A DNA stretch of 64,000 nucleotides from Micromonospora sp. WMMD1120. GTDB taxonomy: Bacteria > Actinomycetota > Actinomycetes > Mycobacteriales > Micromonosporaceae. The notes under the pieces were generated by a model. It did no database searches. It saw only the letters and a list, made by a program, of their open reading frames with translations, and had not been told where the DNA came from. The stretch covers positions 2,016,501 to 2,080,500 of the forward strand of contig NZ_JARUBO010000005.1 in the NCBI RefSeq assembly GCF_029626235.1. The letters run 5' to 3'. Made by a program: the position numbers and the translations under genes. Shown one piece after another: positions 26,025 through 34,439 of the stretch. How positions within the stretch are numbered: position 1 is the stretch's first letter; every line of letters begins with the position of its first letter.

Positions 26025-26962
26025 TTCGCGGAAACCTCCTGGGTGCGGTTGCCCGTCAGGGCGAGGAAGACGTCATCGAGGTCCGGGGTCTGCACGGAGA
26101 ACCCCTCGGCGTTGATCGCGTACTCGTCGAGCCGGTCCAGCAGGGCACGCAGCGAGGCCGTCCCGCCGTCGCTGGGAACCCGCAGGGCCAGCGCCTCGTC
26201 GTCCCGCGTGGCGTCGGTGAGCACCCGGGCCGCCGTGTCCAGCTCCGCGACGGTGGCGAACCGGAGTCGAACGTGCGTACCGGGGATCTGGCGCTTGAGG
26301 TCGTCGGGCGTGCCCTGGGCGACCAGGCGGCCCTGGTCGAGCACGGCGATCCGGTCGGCGAGCTGGTCGGCTTCCTCCAGGTACTGGGTGGTGAGGAAGA
26401 TCGTCACCCCGTCGTCCACCAGGTCCCGGATGATCGACCACATGGTGCGGCGGCTGCGCGGGTCGAGGCCCGTCGTCGGCTCGTCGAGGAAGATGATCCG
26501 CGGGTCACCGACGAGCGTCATCGCCAGATCCAGCTTGCGGCGCATCCCCCCGGAGTAGGTCGACACCGGCTTCTGTGCCGACTCCACCAGGTCGAACCGT
26601 TCCAGCAGCTCGGCGACGATCCGCTTGCCGCCGGGGGCGGGCGCCTGGCCGAGGTCCACCATCAGTTGCAGGTTCTCCCGGCCGGTCAGCAGCTCGTCCA
26701 CCGCCGCGAACTGGCCGGTGACCCCGATCGCCGCGCGTACCGCCTTGGCCTGGGTCGCGACGTCGTGTCCGGCGACCCGAACCGTCCCGGCGTCGGCCCG
26801 GACCAACGTGGTCAGCACGTTCACCGTCGTCGTCTTACCGGCCCCGTTCGGGCCGAGGAGGGAGAAGATCGTGCCCTCCGGGACCTCCAGGTCGATGCCA
26901 TCGAGCACGACCTTGTCCTGGTAGGCCTTGCGCAGTCCGGAGACCGCAATCGCTGTCGTCAT
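26021..26962 (-). CDS. DrrA-like ABC exporter ATPase
   Basis: This 313-residue nucleotide-binding subunit powers the DrrB-like permease. Walker A GPNGAGKT is at 37-44, the signature YSGGMRRKLDLA at 136-147, Walker B RIIFLDEP at 155-162 and the H-loop is replaced by LTTQYLEEADQLA, a common DrrA trait. The C-terminal ~90 residues form the extra domain seen in daunorubicin exporters and end in a dimer-type motif (VQTPDLDDVFLALTG). It is the first gene of the two-gene operon. A role in self-resistance or drug efflux is family-based inference. Confidence 0.92.
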   Translation of the reverse strand: MTTAIAVSGLRKAYQDKVVLDGIDLEVPEGTIFSLLGPNGAGKTTTVNVLTTLVRADAGTVRVAGHDVATQAKAVRAAIGVTGQFAAVDELLTGRENLQLMVDLGQAPAPGGKRIVAELLERFDLVESAQKPVSTYSGGMRRKLDLAMTLVGDPRIIFLDEPTTGLDPRSRRTMWSIIRDLVDDGVTIFLTTQYLEEADQLADRIAVLDQGRLVAQGTPDDLKRQIPGTHVRLRFATVAELDTAARVLTDATRDDEALALRVPSDGGTASLRALLDRLDEYAINAEGFSVQTPDLDDVFLALTGNRTQEVSAK

Positions 26963-27030
26963 GCGACAACCATCGGCGGCCGGCCTGTCACCCCCCTGTC
27001 ATGGCCCTGACACGGCCCACCGACGCCGTG

Positions 27031-28413
27031 TCACCACCCTCGACGGACCCGCCGGTCGTGGAGCCACCGGCCGATCCGGTCCCGGCCGCGGTAGGTGGCG
27101 ACACCGGCGACCAGGAGTCCGATCAGGACGGTCCAGTACCAGAACCGGCCGCCGACCCCGCCGGGTGGGCTCGCCTCCCGGGTACGACCAGAGGTGATCA
27201 CGTTGTCCGCGATGTCGACGGCGAGGACCTGCTCCGGAGCGGTGAGCAGGGTGCGCGGCGCGCCGGCCCCGGGTGTCAACGCCAGCACCCGGACGCCGCG
27301 TACGTTCGGGTAGGCGGTCCGCTGGTCCATCTCCAACGGCTGGTCGAACCGGTCCGGGCTGAGGGGTTCCGGTCGGTACGCCACCACCATGGCCGACCCG
27401 TCCGGGCCCCAACCGAACAGCCGGATGGCGGTCACGCCGGTGACGCCGGGCAGGGGCAGCGGCGTGCTGTCCGCTCCGGTGGCGGGGTCGACCCGCCGCA
27501 GGCGCCACTCGGTGCTGCCGACCGTCCGGCTGGCGAGCGTCAACGCGCCGTCCCTCGTCCAGGCGCCCTTGCCGGCCAGCCAGCTCTCGGCGGGCAGCTC
27601 GAACGAGGACAGTGTCCGGCCGTCCGAGTCGGCGACCGTCACGGCCCGCCCGATCTGGTAGGCGACCCGGTCGCCGCCGGGTGCGAAGGCGACCGACCCA
27701 CCGAAGATCGGCTGTTGGGCGCTCTCGGCCAGGTGGGTCCGGCGCTCGCCGTCGAGTGTGACGACGCTCAGCACCCGCCGGTAGTCGCTGCGCTCCGGGT
27801 TCGTGGGCACCGTGTCGTCGACCACCAGGCGTCTTCCGTCCGGTGACCAGGCCAACGGGATGGTCCCCACACTGCCGGCGACAGTGCTGGCCACCTGCCT
27901 CGTGCGGCCGGCGACGAGATCGACGAGGTCCACCCGGGGCGCCTCGGTGGTGCCGGCGGGCCGGGCCACGAAGCGGCCGTCCGGGGAGAGGACCACCTGC
28001 TCGCCGACGGGTGCCTCGTACCCCACGGAGAAGACCCGGTAGCGGTCGGAGTCGGCGCCGACGACGCCGACGACGCCATCCTCGTCGCCGCCCTGAAGCC
28101 GTGCGGCCTGGCCGCTGAAGAGGACCGACGCCGGCCCGAGCCGAGGCCGGTCGGTGGCGTGCAACGTCCCGACCGGCGGCAGGCCGATCCGGTCGGGCAG
28201 CGCGGCGTCCGCGCCGGACGCCGGGTCCAGCACGGGTGTACGCGCCAACGGCAGCACCGCGCCGGTCAGCGCGACGAGCACCGCCACCACGACGGTGGCG
28301 AGGACAGTCCGGCGGCGGGAGCGGCGGGCGGTGGCGAGCGCGCGTTCGTACACCGGGTAGGTGGGCACGTCCGCGGCGGCGACGTGCAGCGTCTCGCGGA
28401 GTCGGAAGGTCAC
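27031..28413 (-). CDS. Membrane-anchored beta-propeller protein coupled to an ECF sigma factor
   Basis: A 460-residue protein with a ~45-residue cytoplasmic N-terminus, a membrane helix at about 48-68 (RTVLATVVVAVLVALTGAVL), a large external domain of WD40/TolB-like repeats (FLVSPDGRFVARP-type blades such as LAWSPDGRRLVVDD and GGSVAFAPGGDRVAY), and a second helix near the C-terminus before a basic tail. The GTG start overlaps the sigma-factor stop (GTGA) with GAGGAG just upstream. This layout suggests a membrane-bound sensor or anti-sigma partner, but the short cytoplasmic segment shows no zinc HxxxCxxC anti-sigma motif. The function is therefore unassigned. Confidence 0.75.
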   Translation of the reverse strand: MTFRLRETLHVAAADVPTYPVYERALATARRSRRRTVLATVVVAVLVALTGAVLPLARTPVLDPASGADAALPDRIGLPPVGTLHATDRPRLGPASVLFSGQAARLQGGDEDGVVGVVGADSDRYRVFSVGYEAPVGEQVVLSPDGRFVARPAGTTEAPRVDLVDLVAGRTRQVASTVAGSVGTIPLAWSPDGRRLVVDDTVPTNPERSDYRRVLSVVTLDGERRTHLAESAQQPIFGGSVAFAPGGDRVAYQIGRAVTVADSDGRTLSSFELPAESWLAGKGAWTRDGALTLASRTVGSTEWRLRRVDPATGADSTPLPLPGVTGVTAIRLFGWGPDGSAMVVAYRPEPLSPDRFDQPLEMDQRTAYPNVRGVRVLALTPGAGAPRTLLTAPEQVLAVDIADNVITSGRTREASPPGGVGGRFWYWTVLIGLLVAGVATYRGRDRIGRWLHDRRVRRGW

Positions 28414-28913
28414 CGCGTACTCCTCTGCGCCGGAGGGTCGACCAGGTCGAGCGCGGTGGCGCGCAACCGGCGGATGGCTTCGTGGCCGTGCCGTTTCACG
28501 GTGCCGACCGAGCAGCCCAGCACCTCGGCGGCCTCCGCCTCGGTCAGGTCCTCGTAGAACCGCAGCACGATCACCGCGCGCTGGCGAGGGGTGAGCCCGC
28601 GCAGCGCGGCCACCACGCTCAGCCGCAGCGCCGTCGCGTCCGAGTGGTCGTCGCCGGACCGCTCGGTGGGCTCGGCCTCCAGCCGCTCGGTCGGTCGGCG
28701 TCGCCGCCACCAGGAGACCTGCTGGTGGTACATCGCCCGGCGTACGTACGCCTCGGGGTTGCCGTCGCTGATCCGCCGCCAGTGCCGGTACGTCCGGGCC
28801 AGGGCGCTCTGCAACAGGTCCTCGGCGAGTTGGTGGTCGCCGGTGAGCAGGTAGGCCGTTCGGGACAGCGCCGGCGTGCGGTGCGCCACGAACTCCTGGA
28901 ACGTCTCGGTCAT
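28410..28913 (-). CDS. ECF RNA polymerase sigma factor, SigE family
   Basis: This 167-residue sigma factor has region 2 at about 8-75 (YLLTGDHQLAEDLLQSALAR, then a WRRISDGNPEAYVRR helix) and region 4 at about 100-155 (LTPRQRAVIVLRFYEDLTEAEAAEVLGCSVGTVKRH, spread over two helices). It resembles the SigE-family (TIGR02983-like) ECF factors abundant in Micromonosporaceae. There is no C-terminal SnoaL extension. It is translationally coupled to the beta-propeller membrane protein, the likely regulator or output. No autoregulatory promoter could be recognised. Confidence 0.88.
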   Translation of the reverse strand: MTETFQEFVAHRTPALSRTAYLLTGDHQLAEDLLQSALARTYRHWRRISDGNPEAYVRRAMYHQQVSWWRRRRPTERLEAEPTERSGDDHSDATALRLSVVAALRGLTPRQRAVIVLRFYEDLTEAEAAEVLGCSVGTVKRHGHEAIRRLRATALDLVDPPAQRSTR

Positions 28914-28993
28914 CCCACCCCCTCACCCGGTAGAACGCCACCCTCACCCGGGATGGTTGAGCCGCGCCGCCCCGGTCTGGTGGCTGGACGTCC

Positions 28994-29638
28994 TCATCGC
29001 CTCCAGAACAAGAGGTGGGTGACACCGCTGGGACTGGGCACCGACTCGAGGTGGAAGCGGTCGAGCAGTTCGCTGGGACTGTCCCACAGTCGCTCGCCCC
29101 GACAGAGGTCGACGGGCGCCACGGCGATGTGCATCGTGTCGACCAGGTCGGCCTCGATGAACTCGCGGATGGTCGCCACCCCACCACCGAGGCGTACGTC
29201 CCGGCCGGCGGCTGCCTGCTTCGCCCGGGCCAGCGCCTCCGTCGGGCTGGCATCGAGGAAGTGGAAGGTGGTGTCGGCCACCGTGAACGACGGCCGTTCG
29301 TAATGGGTGAGCACGAAGACCGGCGTGTGGAAGGGCGGGTTGTCACCCCACCACCCCCGCCACTCGTGGTTCTCCCAGGGGCCGCGCTGGGGGCCGAACT
29401 TGTTGCGGCCCATGATCTCGGCACCGATGTTGTGCTCGGCGTCGCGGGTGAAGTAGTCGTCCAGGCCGCGGGTGCCACCCGGCTCGGTGCGGTACACGAA
29501 GCTGGCGGTGGCCGAGCGCCAGGAGAACAGCGGGTCGGGGTCCGCGTGGCCGAAGGGCCGTTCCAGGCTCTGCCCCTCTCCGGCGCCGAACCCGTCGCGC
29601 GAGACGTTGAAGCACTGGACCCGTAGCAGTTGCGACAT
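28994..29638 (-). CDS. Dihydrofolate-reductase-like (RibD C-terminal) family protein
   Basis: This 214-residue reductase-fold protein has MSQLLRVQCFNVSRDGFGAG at the start, a long central insertion region around the substrate pocket (HNIGAEIMGRNKFGPQRG), the NADPH-site segment GRDVRLGGGVATIREFIEA and the typical ending HLLFWRR. Members of this branch are predicted NAD(P)H-dependent reductases of unknown substrate, related to RibD and DHFR. A second, diverged copy follows at 29671, 32 bases apart in the same orientation, so the pair probably forms one transcript. Confidence 0.85.
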   Translation of the reverse strand: MSQLLRVQCFNVSRDGFGAGEGQSLERPFGHADPDPLFSWRSATASFVYRTEPGGTRGLDDYFTRDAEHNIGAEIMGRNKFGPQRGPWENHEWRGWWGDNPPFHTPVFVLTHYERPSFTVADTTFHFLDASPTEALARAKQAAAGRDVRLGGGVATIREFIEADLVDTMHIAVAPVDLCRGERLWDSPSELLDRFHLESVPSPSGVTHLLFWRR

Positions 29639-29670
29639 GGTGTTCCCTCCTCGGTTCGACAGGCGGTGAG

Positions 29671-30375
29671 TCAGTTCGTGGTCGCCGTCGGCCCGCCGCC
29701 GCTGCCCCGGTCGTCCAGGAGGAGCGGGGCGCGACCGCGCACCGCGTACCGGATGTGGGTCACCTCCGGGTCGGAGATGACCCGGGTGGGGGTCAGCTCG
29801 ATCGCCTCCTTGTCGCCCAGGTCGAGGTCCGCGTCGAGCAGTCGCGAACCGGTGCCGAGCACCACGGGTACGACGTGCAGCTCCAACTCGTCGAGCAGAC
29901 CGGCCCTGAGCACCTGCCGCACCAGACTGCCGCCCCCGGCCACCGCGACGTTCCGGTCACCGGCCACGGCGCGCGCCTGCTCGACGGCGCTGGCCACTCC
30001 ATCCGTGACGAAGGTGAAGCTGGTGCCGCCATCGCGCACCAGCGGCTGGCGGGGGCGGTGGGTGACGACGAACACCGGTGCGCGGAACGGCGGCACCTCA
30101 CCCCACGGCACCTCACCGCCGTCGAACATCCGGCGCCCCATCACGTACGCCCCGGCGGCCGCGAACGACTCGGCGACCACCTCCGAGTTGGCGTCCCGCT
30201 CACCACCGGCGAAACCCTGTCGATCCCGCCAGGCCATCGCGTTGGTGACCCAGCGGGTGACCCGGAAGAACCCGGCGCTCTCCGCCGAGTCGATCCAGTC
30301 GCCGTCGCCGTCGAACAGCGGGCCGGCGTAGAACCCGTCCGCCGACACCGACATCTGTGCGGTCACCTTCGTCAT
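29671..30375 (-). CDS. Second dihydrofolate-reductase-like (RibD C-terminal) protein
   Basis: A 234-residue relative of the gene at 28994: MTKVTAQMSVSADGFYAGP, YVMGRRMFDGGEVPWGEVPP, cofactor-site motif GDRNVAVAGGGSLVRQVLRA and LDELELHVVPVVLGTGSRL. The last string is the standard RibD_C motif. It is the upstream gene of the pair. Substrates are unknown, but such enzymes are often placed in stress or antibiotic-adjacent regions. The C-terminus is longer than usual and ends in a Gly/Thr-rich tail. Confidence 0.87.
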   Translation of the reverse strand: MTKVTAQMSVSADGFYAGPLFDGDGDWIDSAESAGFFRVTRWVTNAMAWRDRQGFAGGERDANSEVVAESFAAAGAYVMGRRMFDGGEVPWGEVPPFRAPVFVVTHRPRQPLVRDGGTSFTFVTDGVASAVEQARAVAGDRNVAVAGGGSLVRQVLRAGLLDELELHVVPVVLGTGSRLLDADLDLGDKEAIELTPTRVISDPEVTHIRYAVRGRAPLLLDDRGSGGGPTATTN

Positions 30376-30519
30376 CTCGTCTGTTCCTCTCCTCCGGGCA
30401 CACCTGTCCAGGTGTCGCTCACCGAGGGGTCGGAACCGAACGCGACCAACCTACCGGAACGGGGTGTGACGTGGGTCACCTGCTGACCTGACCCGTCTGG
30501 CGCGGATAGGCTGATGATC

Positions 30520-31401
30520 ATGAGATTCGGCATCGTGATCCTTCCGGACCAGCGCTGGACGGAGGCGCGGCGTCGCTGGCGGCAGGTCGAGGAGTGGGGC
30601 TTCGACCACGCCTGGACGTACGACCACCTGGGTTGGCGGGACCTCGTCGACGGTCCCTGGTTCGACTCCATGTCCACGCTCACCGCCGCCGCCACCGTGA
30701 CGTCCCGGATCAGGTTCGGCACCCTCGTGGCGTCACCGAACTTCCGGCACCCGGCCGCGTTCGCCCGGCAGATCACCACGATGGACGACGTCTCCGACGG
30801 CCGACTGCTGCTCGGGCTCGGAGCGGGCGGCATCGGTTTCGACGCGACGGTGCTCGGCGGCGAGACGCTGCCGCCGCGGCGACGGGTCGACCGGTTCGCC
30901 GAGTTCGTCGAGCTGCTGGACCTGATCCTGCGCGAGGACGGCACCACCTGGCGGGGTGACTGGTTCGCCGCTGTGGACGCCCGCAGCGCCCCCGGCTGCG
31001 TGCAGCGGCCCCGGGTGCCGTTCGTGGTGGCCGCCAACGGACCGCGGTCGATGCGGCTGGCGGCCCGCTTCGGGCAGGGGTGGGTGACCAGCGGCACCGG
31101 TGACCACGACGACCTGGCGGGCTGGTGGGCCGGCGTGTCGGCGCTGTCGGCGCGGATGGACCGGACGCTGGACGAGGTCGGTCGCGACAGGGTCAGCCTC
31201 GACCGTTACCTGTCGTTGGACGCGGCGCCGGTCTTCTCGCTGAGCAGCGCGCAGTTCTTCGCCGACCAGGTGGGCCGGGCCGCCGAGCTGGGCTTCACCG
31301 ACGTGGTGACGCACTGGCCGCGCGCCAGCAGTTGGTACGCCGGCGACGAGGCCGTCCTGACGGACGTGGCGACGCGACTGATGCCCCAACTGCGCGGCTG
31401 A
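30520..31401 (+). CDS. LLM-class (luciferase-like) flavin/F420-dependent oxidoreductase
   Basis: This 293-residue TIM-barrel protein of the bacterial luciferase family has MRFGIVILPDQRW, an AWTYDHLGWRDL strand, the conserved TSRIRFGTLVASPNFRHPA and GRLLLGLGAGG, and VVAANGPRSMRLAARFG. In actinomycetes most such proteins use coenzyme F420 rather than FMN; that is inference. I chose ATG 30520, 8 bases after GGATAGG; ATG 30514 is too close to that element. It is divergent from the RibD-like pair and ends in a terminator shared with the ASCH gene. Confidence 0.88.
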   Translation: MRFGIVILPDQRWTEARRRWRQVEEWGFDHAWTYDHLGWRDLVDGPWFDSMSTLTAAATVTSRIRFGTLVASPNFRHPAAFARQITTMDDVSDGRLLLGLGAGGIGFDATVLGGETLPPRRRVDRFAEFVELLDLILREDGTTWRGDWFAAVDARSAPGCVQRPRVPFVVAANGPRSMRLAARFGQGWVTSGTGDHDDLAGWWAGVSALSARMDRTLDEVGRDRVSLDRYLSLDAAPVFSLSSAQFFADQVGRAAELGFTDVVTHWPRASSWYAGDEAVLTDVATRLMPQLRG

Positions 31402-31404
31402 CCG

Positions 31405-31438
31405 CGCCGTGGCCGTCGCAGACGCGGCGGCCGCGGCG
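31405..31438. terminator. Bidirectional terminator
   Basis: 15-bp stem with two G-U pairs and a 4-base loop (AGAC) between the convergent LLM and ASCH genes. Confidence 0.65.
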
Positions 31439-31455
31439 GGCCGGGACCGGGCCAG

Positions 31456-31887
31456 TCAGGTGCCGAGGTCGCCGCTCGCCACACCACCGTCCGGGCCGGA
31501 GACCAACCGCAGGCGAAGACAGACGATCGGGGTGTCGGCGTCGACGGGGGTGCCGAGCCGCGCCCAGTAGGCCGAGTGTCCCGCCCGCCACTCCTCGATC
31601 GAGCGGTCACCCTCACCCTCCGCGCGGGCGAAGTCCCAGGGCACGTCGGCGAAACGGACCACCTCGACCTCGGTGATCTCGACGACGCCGGCCAGCGCGT
31701 TGTCGTCGTCGATCAGCGCCAGTCGTTCCCCGACGCGCTCCAACTCCTCGCCCTCTTCGGCGTACTCGGCGAGCCGCCCGGCCGTGGCGGTCTTCACGCC
31801 GGCGAGCACCAGCGTGTTGAGGGTCTCCCGCAACTCGCCGGGAGTGCCGAGAGCGAGGGTGCGCAGTTCACCGATCCGAGGCCACAT
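31456..31887 (-). CDS. ASCH domain protein
   Basis: This 143-residue protein carries an ASCH domain (PUA-related fold): the early ELRTLALGTPGELRETLNTL, KTATAGRLAEY, the beta strand ERLALIDDDNALAGVVEITEVE and a final WARLGTPVDADTPIVCLRLR. ASCH proteins are thought to bind RNA or modified nucleosides; E. coli YqfB is an amidohydrolase for N4-acetylcytidine. The catalytic set for that reaction is not clearly present here. ATG 31887 (MWPRIGELR) is chosen over a start 14 codons upstream. Confidence 0.82.
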   Translation of the reverse strand: MWPRIGELRTLALGTPGELRETLNTLVLAGVKTATAGRLAEYAEEGEELERVGERLALIDDDNALAGVVEITEVEVVRFADVPWDFARAEGEGDRSIEEWRAGHSAYWARLGTPVDADTPIVCLRLRLVSGPDGGVASGDLGT

Positions 31888-31944
31888 CCTGCCGAGGCTA
31901 GGCCAGCACGCTCCGGGTCGCCGCCGCAATTCGCGCGACCCCGC

Positions 31945-32991
31945 TCAGATCAGCTGCCCGGCGTAGCCGGGAGCGGTGAGCAACCGGTCGTCGCCACTGC
32001 GGGCGTGCGCGTCGAGGATCGCGTCGGCCAGTTTCACCACGTGTTCGTCACCGTGCCGGGCCGCGCGGGCGAAGACCTCCTCCGGGGTGCCGGGGGCCAC
32101 CGCCGGAGGCGTGCTGCCGTCAGCCGGGGCGTACACCGCTGTCATGGCCGCCGTCGCGGCCCAGGCCGCGGCGAGGCTCGGCGCCCACAGCGCGCGGTCC
32201 AGGGACGGGAGGGTACGCAGCACAGCGGTCGGCGCGGTCACCGCGTGTACCAACATGACCGGCTCGGCGTGCCCGAACCGCAGGTAGTCAAGGCCGGCCG
32301 TGTGGATCAGCGTGGTGAGCCCACGCTCCGCCTCGGCCGGGCCGCGCGCGGGGCGCAGCGCCGTGAGCGCGGCCTCCCACCGGGGTACGGCCGGCAGCCG
32401 TGGCAGCCGATCGCGGACGCCCCCGCTCCGGTCGTCGATCCGGGGCAGCCCGGCCAGCGCGGCGTCCAGTTCGATCCCGTCGGCCTCCGGCCGGTTCGGA
32501 TCGTCGGAGAAGAGCCGGTCGGCGCCGGGGACGGGCAGCCAGCGGGACGCCCAGTAACCGAGAGCCTGGCCCAGCTCGGCGAGCCGCCGCGGGTTCGCCT
32601 CGTCCGCCTCGAGCGCGCGCACGGCGTGTCCGACCCGGATCACCCCGTGGGTGGCGCCGGCGGCGATGCCCGGCAGGAGTCGGGGCCACCAGGCGCCGAG
32701 CACCGCACGCCACTCGTGTTCACGCAGCTGCCGGTCGAAGTACGCCAGCCAGTCACCGGCCCGCTTCGCGTCGCCCAGCGCCTCCCGCCAGTCGTCGATC
32801 GGGCGCAGCCCTCGGGGCACCTCGTCGAGTCGGCGCAGGTAGTCGTCGAGCCAGCGGTGCACCCGTTGCTGGTGACCGTGGCGGACCAACGCCTCGACCG
32901 CCATCGGCCCGTGGTTGGACAACCAGCCCTCGAACTCGGGGCCGGTGCGGTGCAGTCGCTCGTACGCCTCGTCGAGGATTCCGTCACTCAT
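31945..32991 (-). CDS. Questin oxidase-like (DUF4243) protein
   Basis: This 348-residue protein matches the questin oxidase-like family: LSNHGPMAVEALVRHGH near the N-terminus, AAGATHGVIRVGHAVRALE in the middle and a His-rich LTTLIHTAGLDYLRFGH, VHAVTAPTAVLRTL toward the C-terminus. Fungal relatives open aromatic rings in polyketide pathways, Baeyer-Villiger style, without an obvious cofactor. Bacterial members are uncharacterised. It stands alone; no polyketide genes are near. The function is assigned only at family level. Confidence 0.8.
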   Translation of the reverse strand: MSDGILDEAYERLHRTGPEFEGWLSNHGPMAVEALVRHGHQQRVHRWLDDYLRRLDEVPRGLRPIDDWREALGDAKRAGDWLAYFDRQLREHEWRAVLGAWWPRLLPGIAAGATHGVIRVGHAVRALEADEANPRRLAELGQALGYWASRWLPVPGADRLFSDDPNRPEADGIELDAALAGLPRIDDRSGGVRDRLPRLPAVPRWEAALTALRPARGPAEAERGLTTLIHTAGLDYLRFGHAEPVMLVHAVTAPTAVLRTLPSLDRALWAPSLAAAWAATAAMTAVYAPADGSTPPAVAPGTPEEVFARAARHGDEHVVKLADAILDAHARSGDDRLLTAPGYAGQLI

Positions 32992-33024
32992 GCACCGATC
33001 GTCGATGCTGAAGCTCGCTTGAGG

Positions 33025-33576
33025 TCAAGTCGGTAGATCCGCCGCGTTCACCAGGCCGGTGATCCGGAGGGCGGCCACGGTCTCGGCCGGGCAGTCCACG
33101 GCCACCACAGCGCTGCCCAGCACCTCGGCGCCGCGCCTGGCGCAGATGTCGTAGATGGCCCGCAACTGCGCGCCGGTGCGTACCCAGTCGTCCACAACGA
33201 GCACCCGGTCGCCGGGGCCCACGTGCCGGTCCCGGACGGCGAGGTCCACCTGTCGGCCCCGGTAGTCAGGTGGGCTCTGCGCCCAGGTCAGCGGCCCGGT
33301 CGGCAGGCGCCCGTCGCCGGGCTTGTGCGCGGCCACGAAACCGACCCCGAGGGCGGTGGCGGCCAGCGGCCCGAGCAGCAGCCCGGTGACGGCCGGAGCG
33401 ATCACCACCGTGGGTCGGGCCGTCCGGTACGGCGCCACCAGGGCCGGGCCCAACTCGGCGAGCACCGCCGCGTCCCGCCACCAGCCGGAGATGTCACTGA
33501 CCAGGTGGCTAGCCCCGGGTCCGGGGTCGACCCACTGGAACAGGGCGGTCAGGCGTCGGCTCAGCTCGGCGGACAT
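33025..33576 (-). CDS. Type I phosphoribosyltransferase-like protein
   Basis: This 183-residue protein has the PRTase fold with the PRPP-binding motif [13 protein letters not shown] near residue 125 and a hydrophobic strand [16 protein letters not shown] ahead of it. It resembles adenine/xanthine phosphoribosyltransferases, with the ligand loop ([12 protein letters not shown]) changed, so the base cannot be named. ATG 33576 (MSAELSRRL) is the likely start; 19 more codons are open upstream. It is divergent from rlpA. It may instead bind a nucleotide as a regulator, as PurR and PyrR do. Confidence 0.8.
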   Translation of the reverse strand: MSAELSRRLTALFQWVDPGPGASHLVSDISGWWRDAAVLAELGPALVAPYRTARPTVVIAPAVTGLLLGPLAATALGVGFVAAHKPGDGRLPTGPLTWAQSPPDYRGRQVDLAVRDRHVGPGDRVLVVDDWVRTGAQLRAIYDICARRGAEVLGSAVVAVDCPAETVAALRITGLVNAADLPT

Positions 33577-33694
33577 CCGCTCATCCTGCGGCACGAGTGG
33601 TCGGCGGGGCGAACCCCGGGCCGGCCGGCCCACCCGGGATCGGATGATCGGCTACACGTACCAGTGCAAATACGGGCATACCACAATGATCACG

Positions 33695-33723
33695 TTGACT
33701 TCGGAAGTGCTTCTCTCGTTACG
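33695..33723 (+). promoter_or_regulatory. Candidate rlpA promoter
   Basis: TTGACT (33695-33700) followed after 17 bases by GTTACG (33718-33723) gives a fair -35 and a weak -10, 40 bases before the rlpA start. Confidence 0.35.
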
Positions 33724-33762
33724 GTCCGACCCGGTTTGTTGAGACGACGAAAGGACCGGCCG

Positions 33763-34395
33763 GTGGCAGGCAAGCACTCCCGTACCCGCATCTTCTCCTC
33801 CCCGGCGGGCATCGCGGCCACCGCGGCGGTCGGCGTCGCCCTCGCCGTCGGCGGCACCGTCGGTGCCGTGCAACTGACCTCCGGCTCCGACCCGGCGGAG
33901 CAGGCGGCCCTCGAATTCGCCCCGACCACCGCCGCGAGCAGCCCCACCCCCGGCTCGCCGACGGCCGCTCCGAGCGCCAGCGCCTCGCCGAGCGTGACCG
34001 CCAGCCCGTCGCCGACCCGGTCGCAGCAGGCGGCCTCCCGGTCCAGGGCCCGCACCGCGTCACCGAAGCCGAGCCCGACGGTCAAGAAGACCAAGGCCGC
34101 GGCCAAGGTCCTGGAGAGCGGTTCGTGCGGCGCCTCGTTCTACTCCGACGGGCAGCTCACGGCGAACGGCGAGTCGTTCAACCCGGACGCGCTGACCGCC
34201 GCGCACAAGACGCTGCCGTTCAACACCAAGGTCCGGGTGACCAACCCGGCCAACGGCAAGTCGGTGACGGTACGGATCAACGACCGCGGCCCGTTCATCG
34301 ACGGTCGTTGCCTGGACCTGTCCCGGGCGGCCTTCGCCACCATCGCCTCGGTCGACGTGGGGGCACTCACGGTGCGCTACGAGGTGCTCGGCTGA
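33763..34395 (+). CDS. Secreted RlpA-like double-psi beta-barrel protein
   Basis: A 210-residue exported protein with a signal sequence (about 12-36), a Ser/Thr/Pro/Ala-rich linker (45-115) and a C-terminal double-psi beta-barrel of the RlpA family: [45 protein letters not shown] and [14 protein letters not shown]. RlpA of Pseudomonas is a lytic transglycosylase on naked glycan; actinobacterial relatives resemble expansins and resuscitation-type wall proteins. The Asp of the RINDRGPF loop is conserved. GTG 33763 lies 7 bases after AAAGGA. A wall-remodelling role fits the many hydrolases in this genome. Confidence 0.88.
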   Translation: MAGKHSRTRIFSSPAGIAATAAVGVALAVGGTVGAVQLTSGSDPAEQAALEFAPTTAASSPTPGSPTAAPSASASPSVTASPSPTRSQQAASRSRARTASPKPSPTVKKTKAAAKVLESGSCGASFYSDGQLTANGESFNPDALTAAHKTLPFNTKVRVTNPANGKSVTVRINDRGPFIDGRCLDLSRAAFATIASVDVGALTVRYEVLG

Positions 34396-34416
34396 CCGGG
34401 GCGGGCGGGACCGACG

Positions 34417-34439
34417 CGGCCGGCCGGGTGGGCCGGCCG
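34417..34439 (+). terminator. Hairpin after rlpA
   Basis: 9-bp stem CGGCCGGCC with loop GGGTG, 22 bases after the rlpA stop. It also encloses the first in-frame GTG of the following gene, which makes that GTG a poor start. Confidence 0.55.

Noticed and set aside
27031..29478. One 815-residue leftward frame spanning the sigma factor region and beyond
   Set aside because: Only the part from GTG 28413 matches a real protein; the rest lies antisense or out of frame to the sigma factor and the RibD-like gene and reads as low-complexity Arg/Pro.
33644..33742. A 32-codon frame upstream of rlpA ([14 protein letters not shown]...)
   Set aside because: The YQCKYGH start recalls a zinc ribbon, but there is only one Cys pair, no clear ribosome site, and it overlaps the rlpA promoter candidate; too weak to call.
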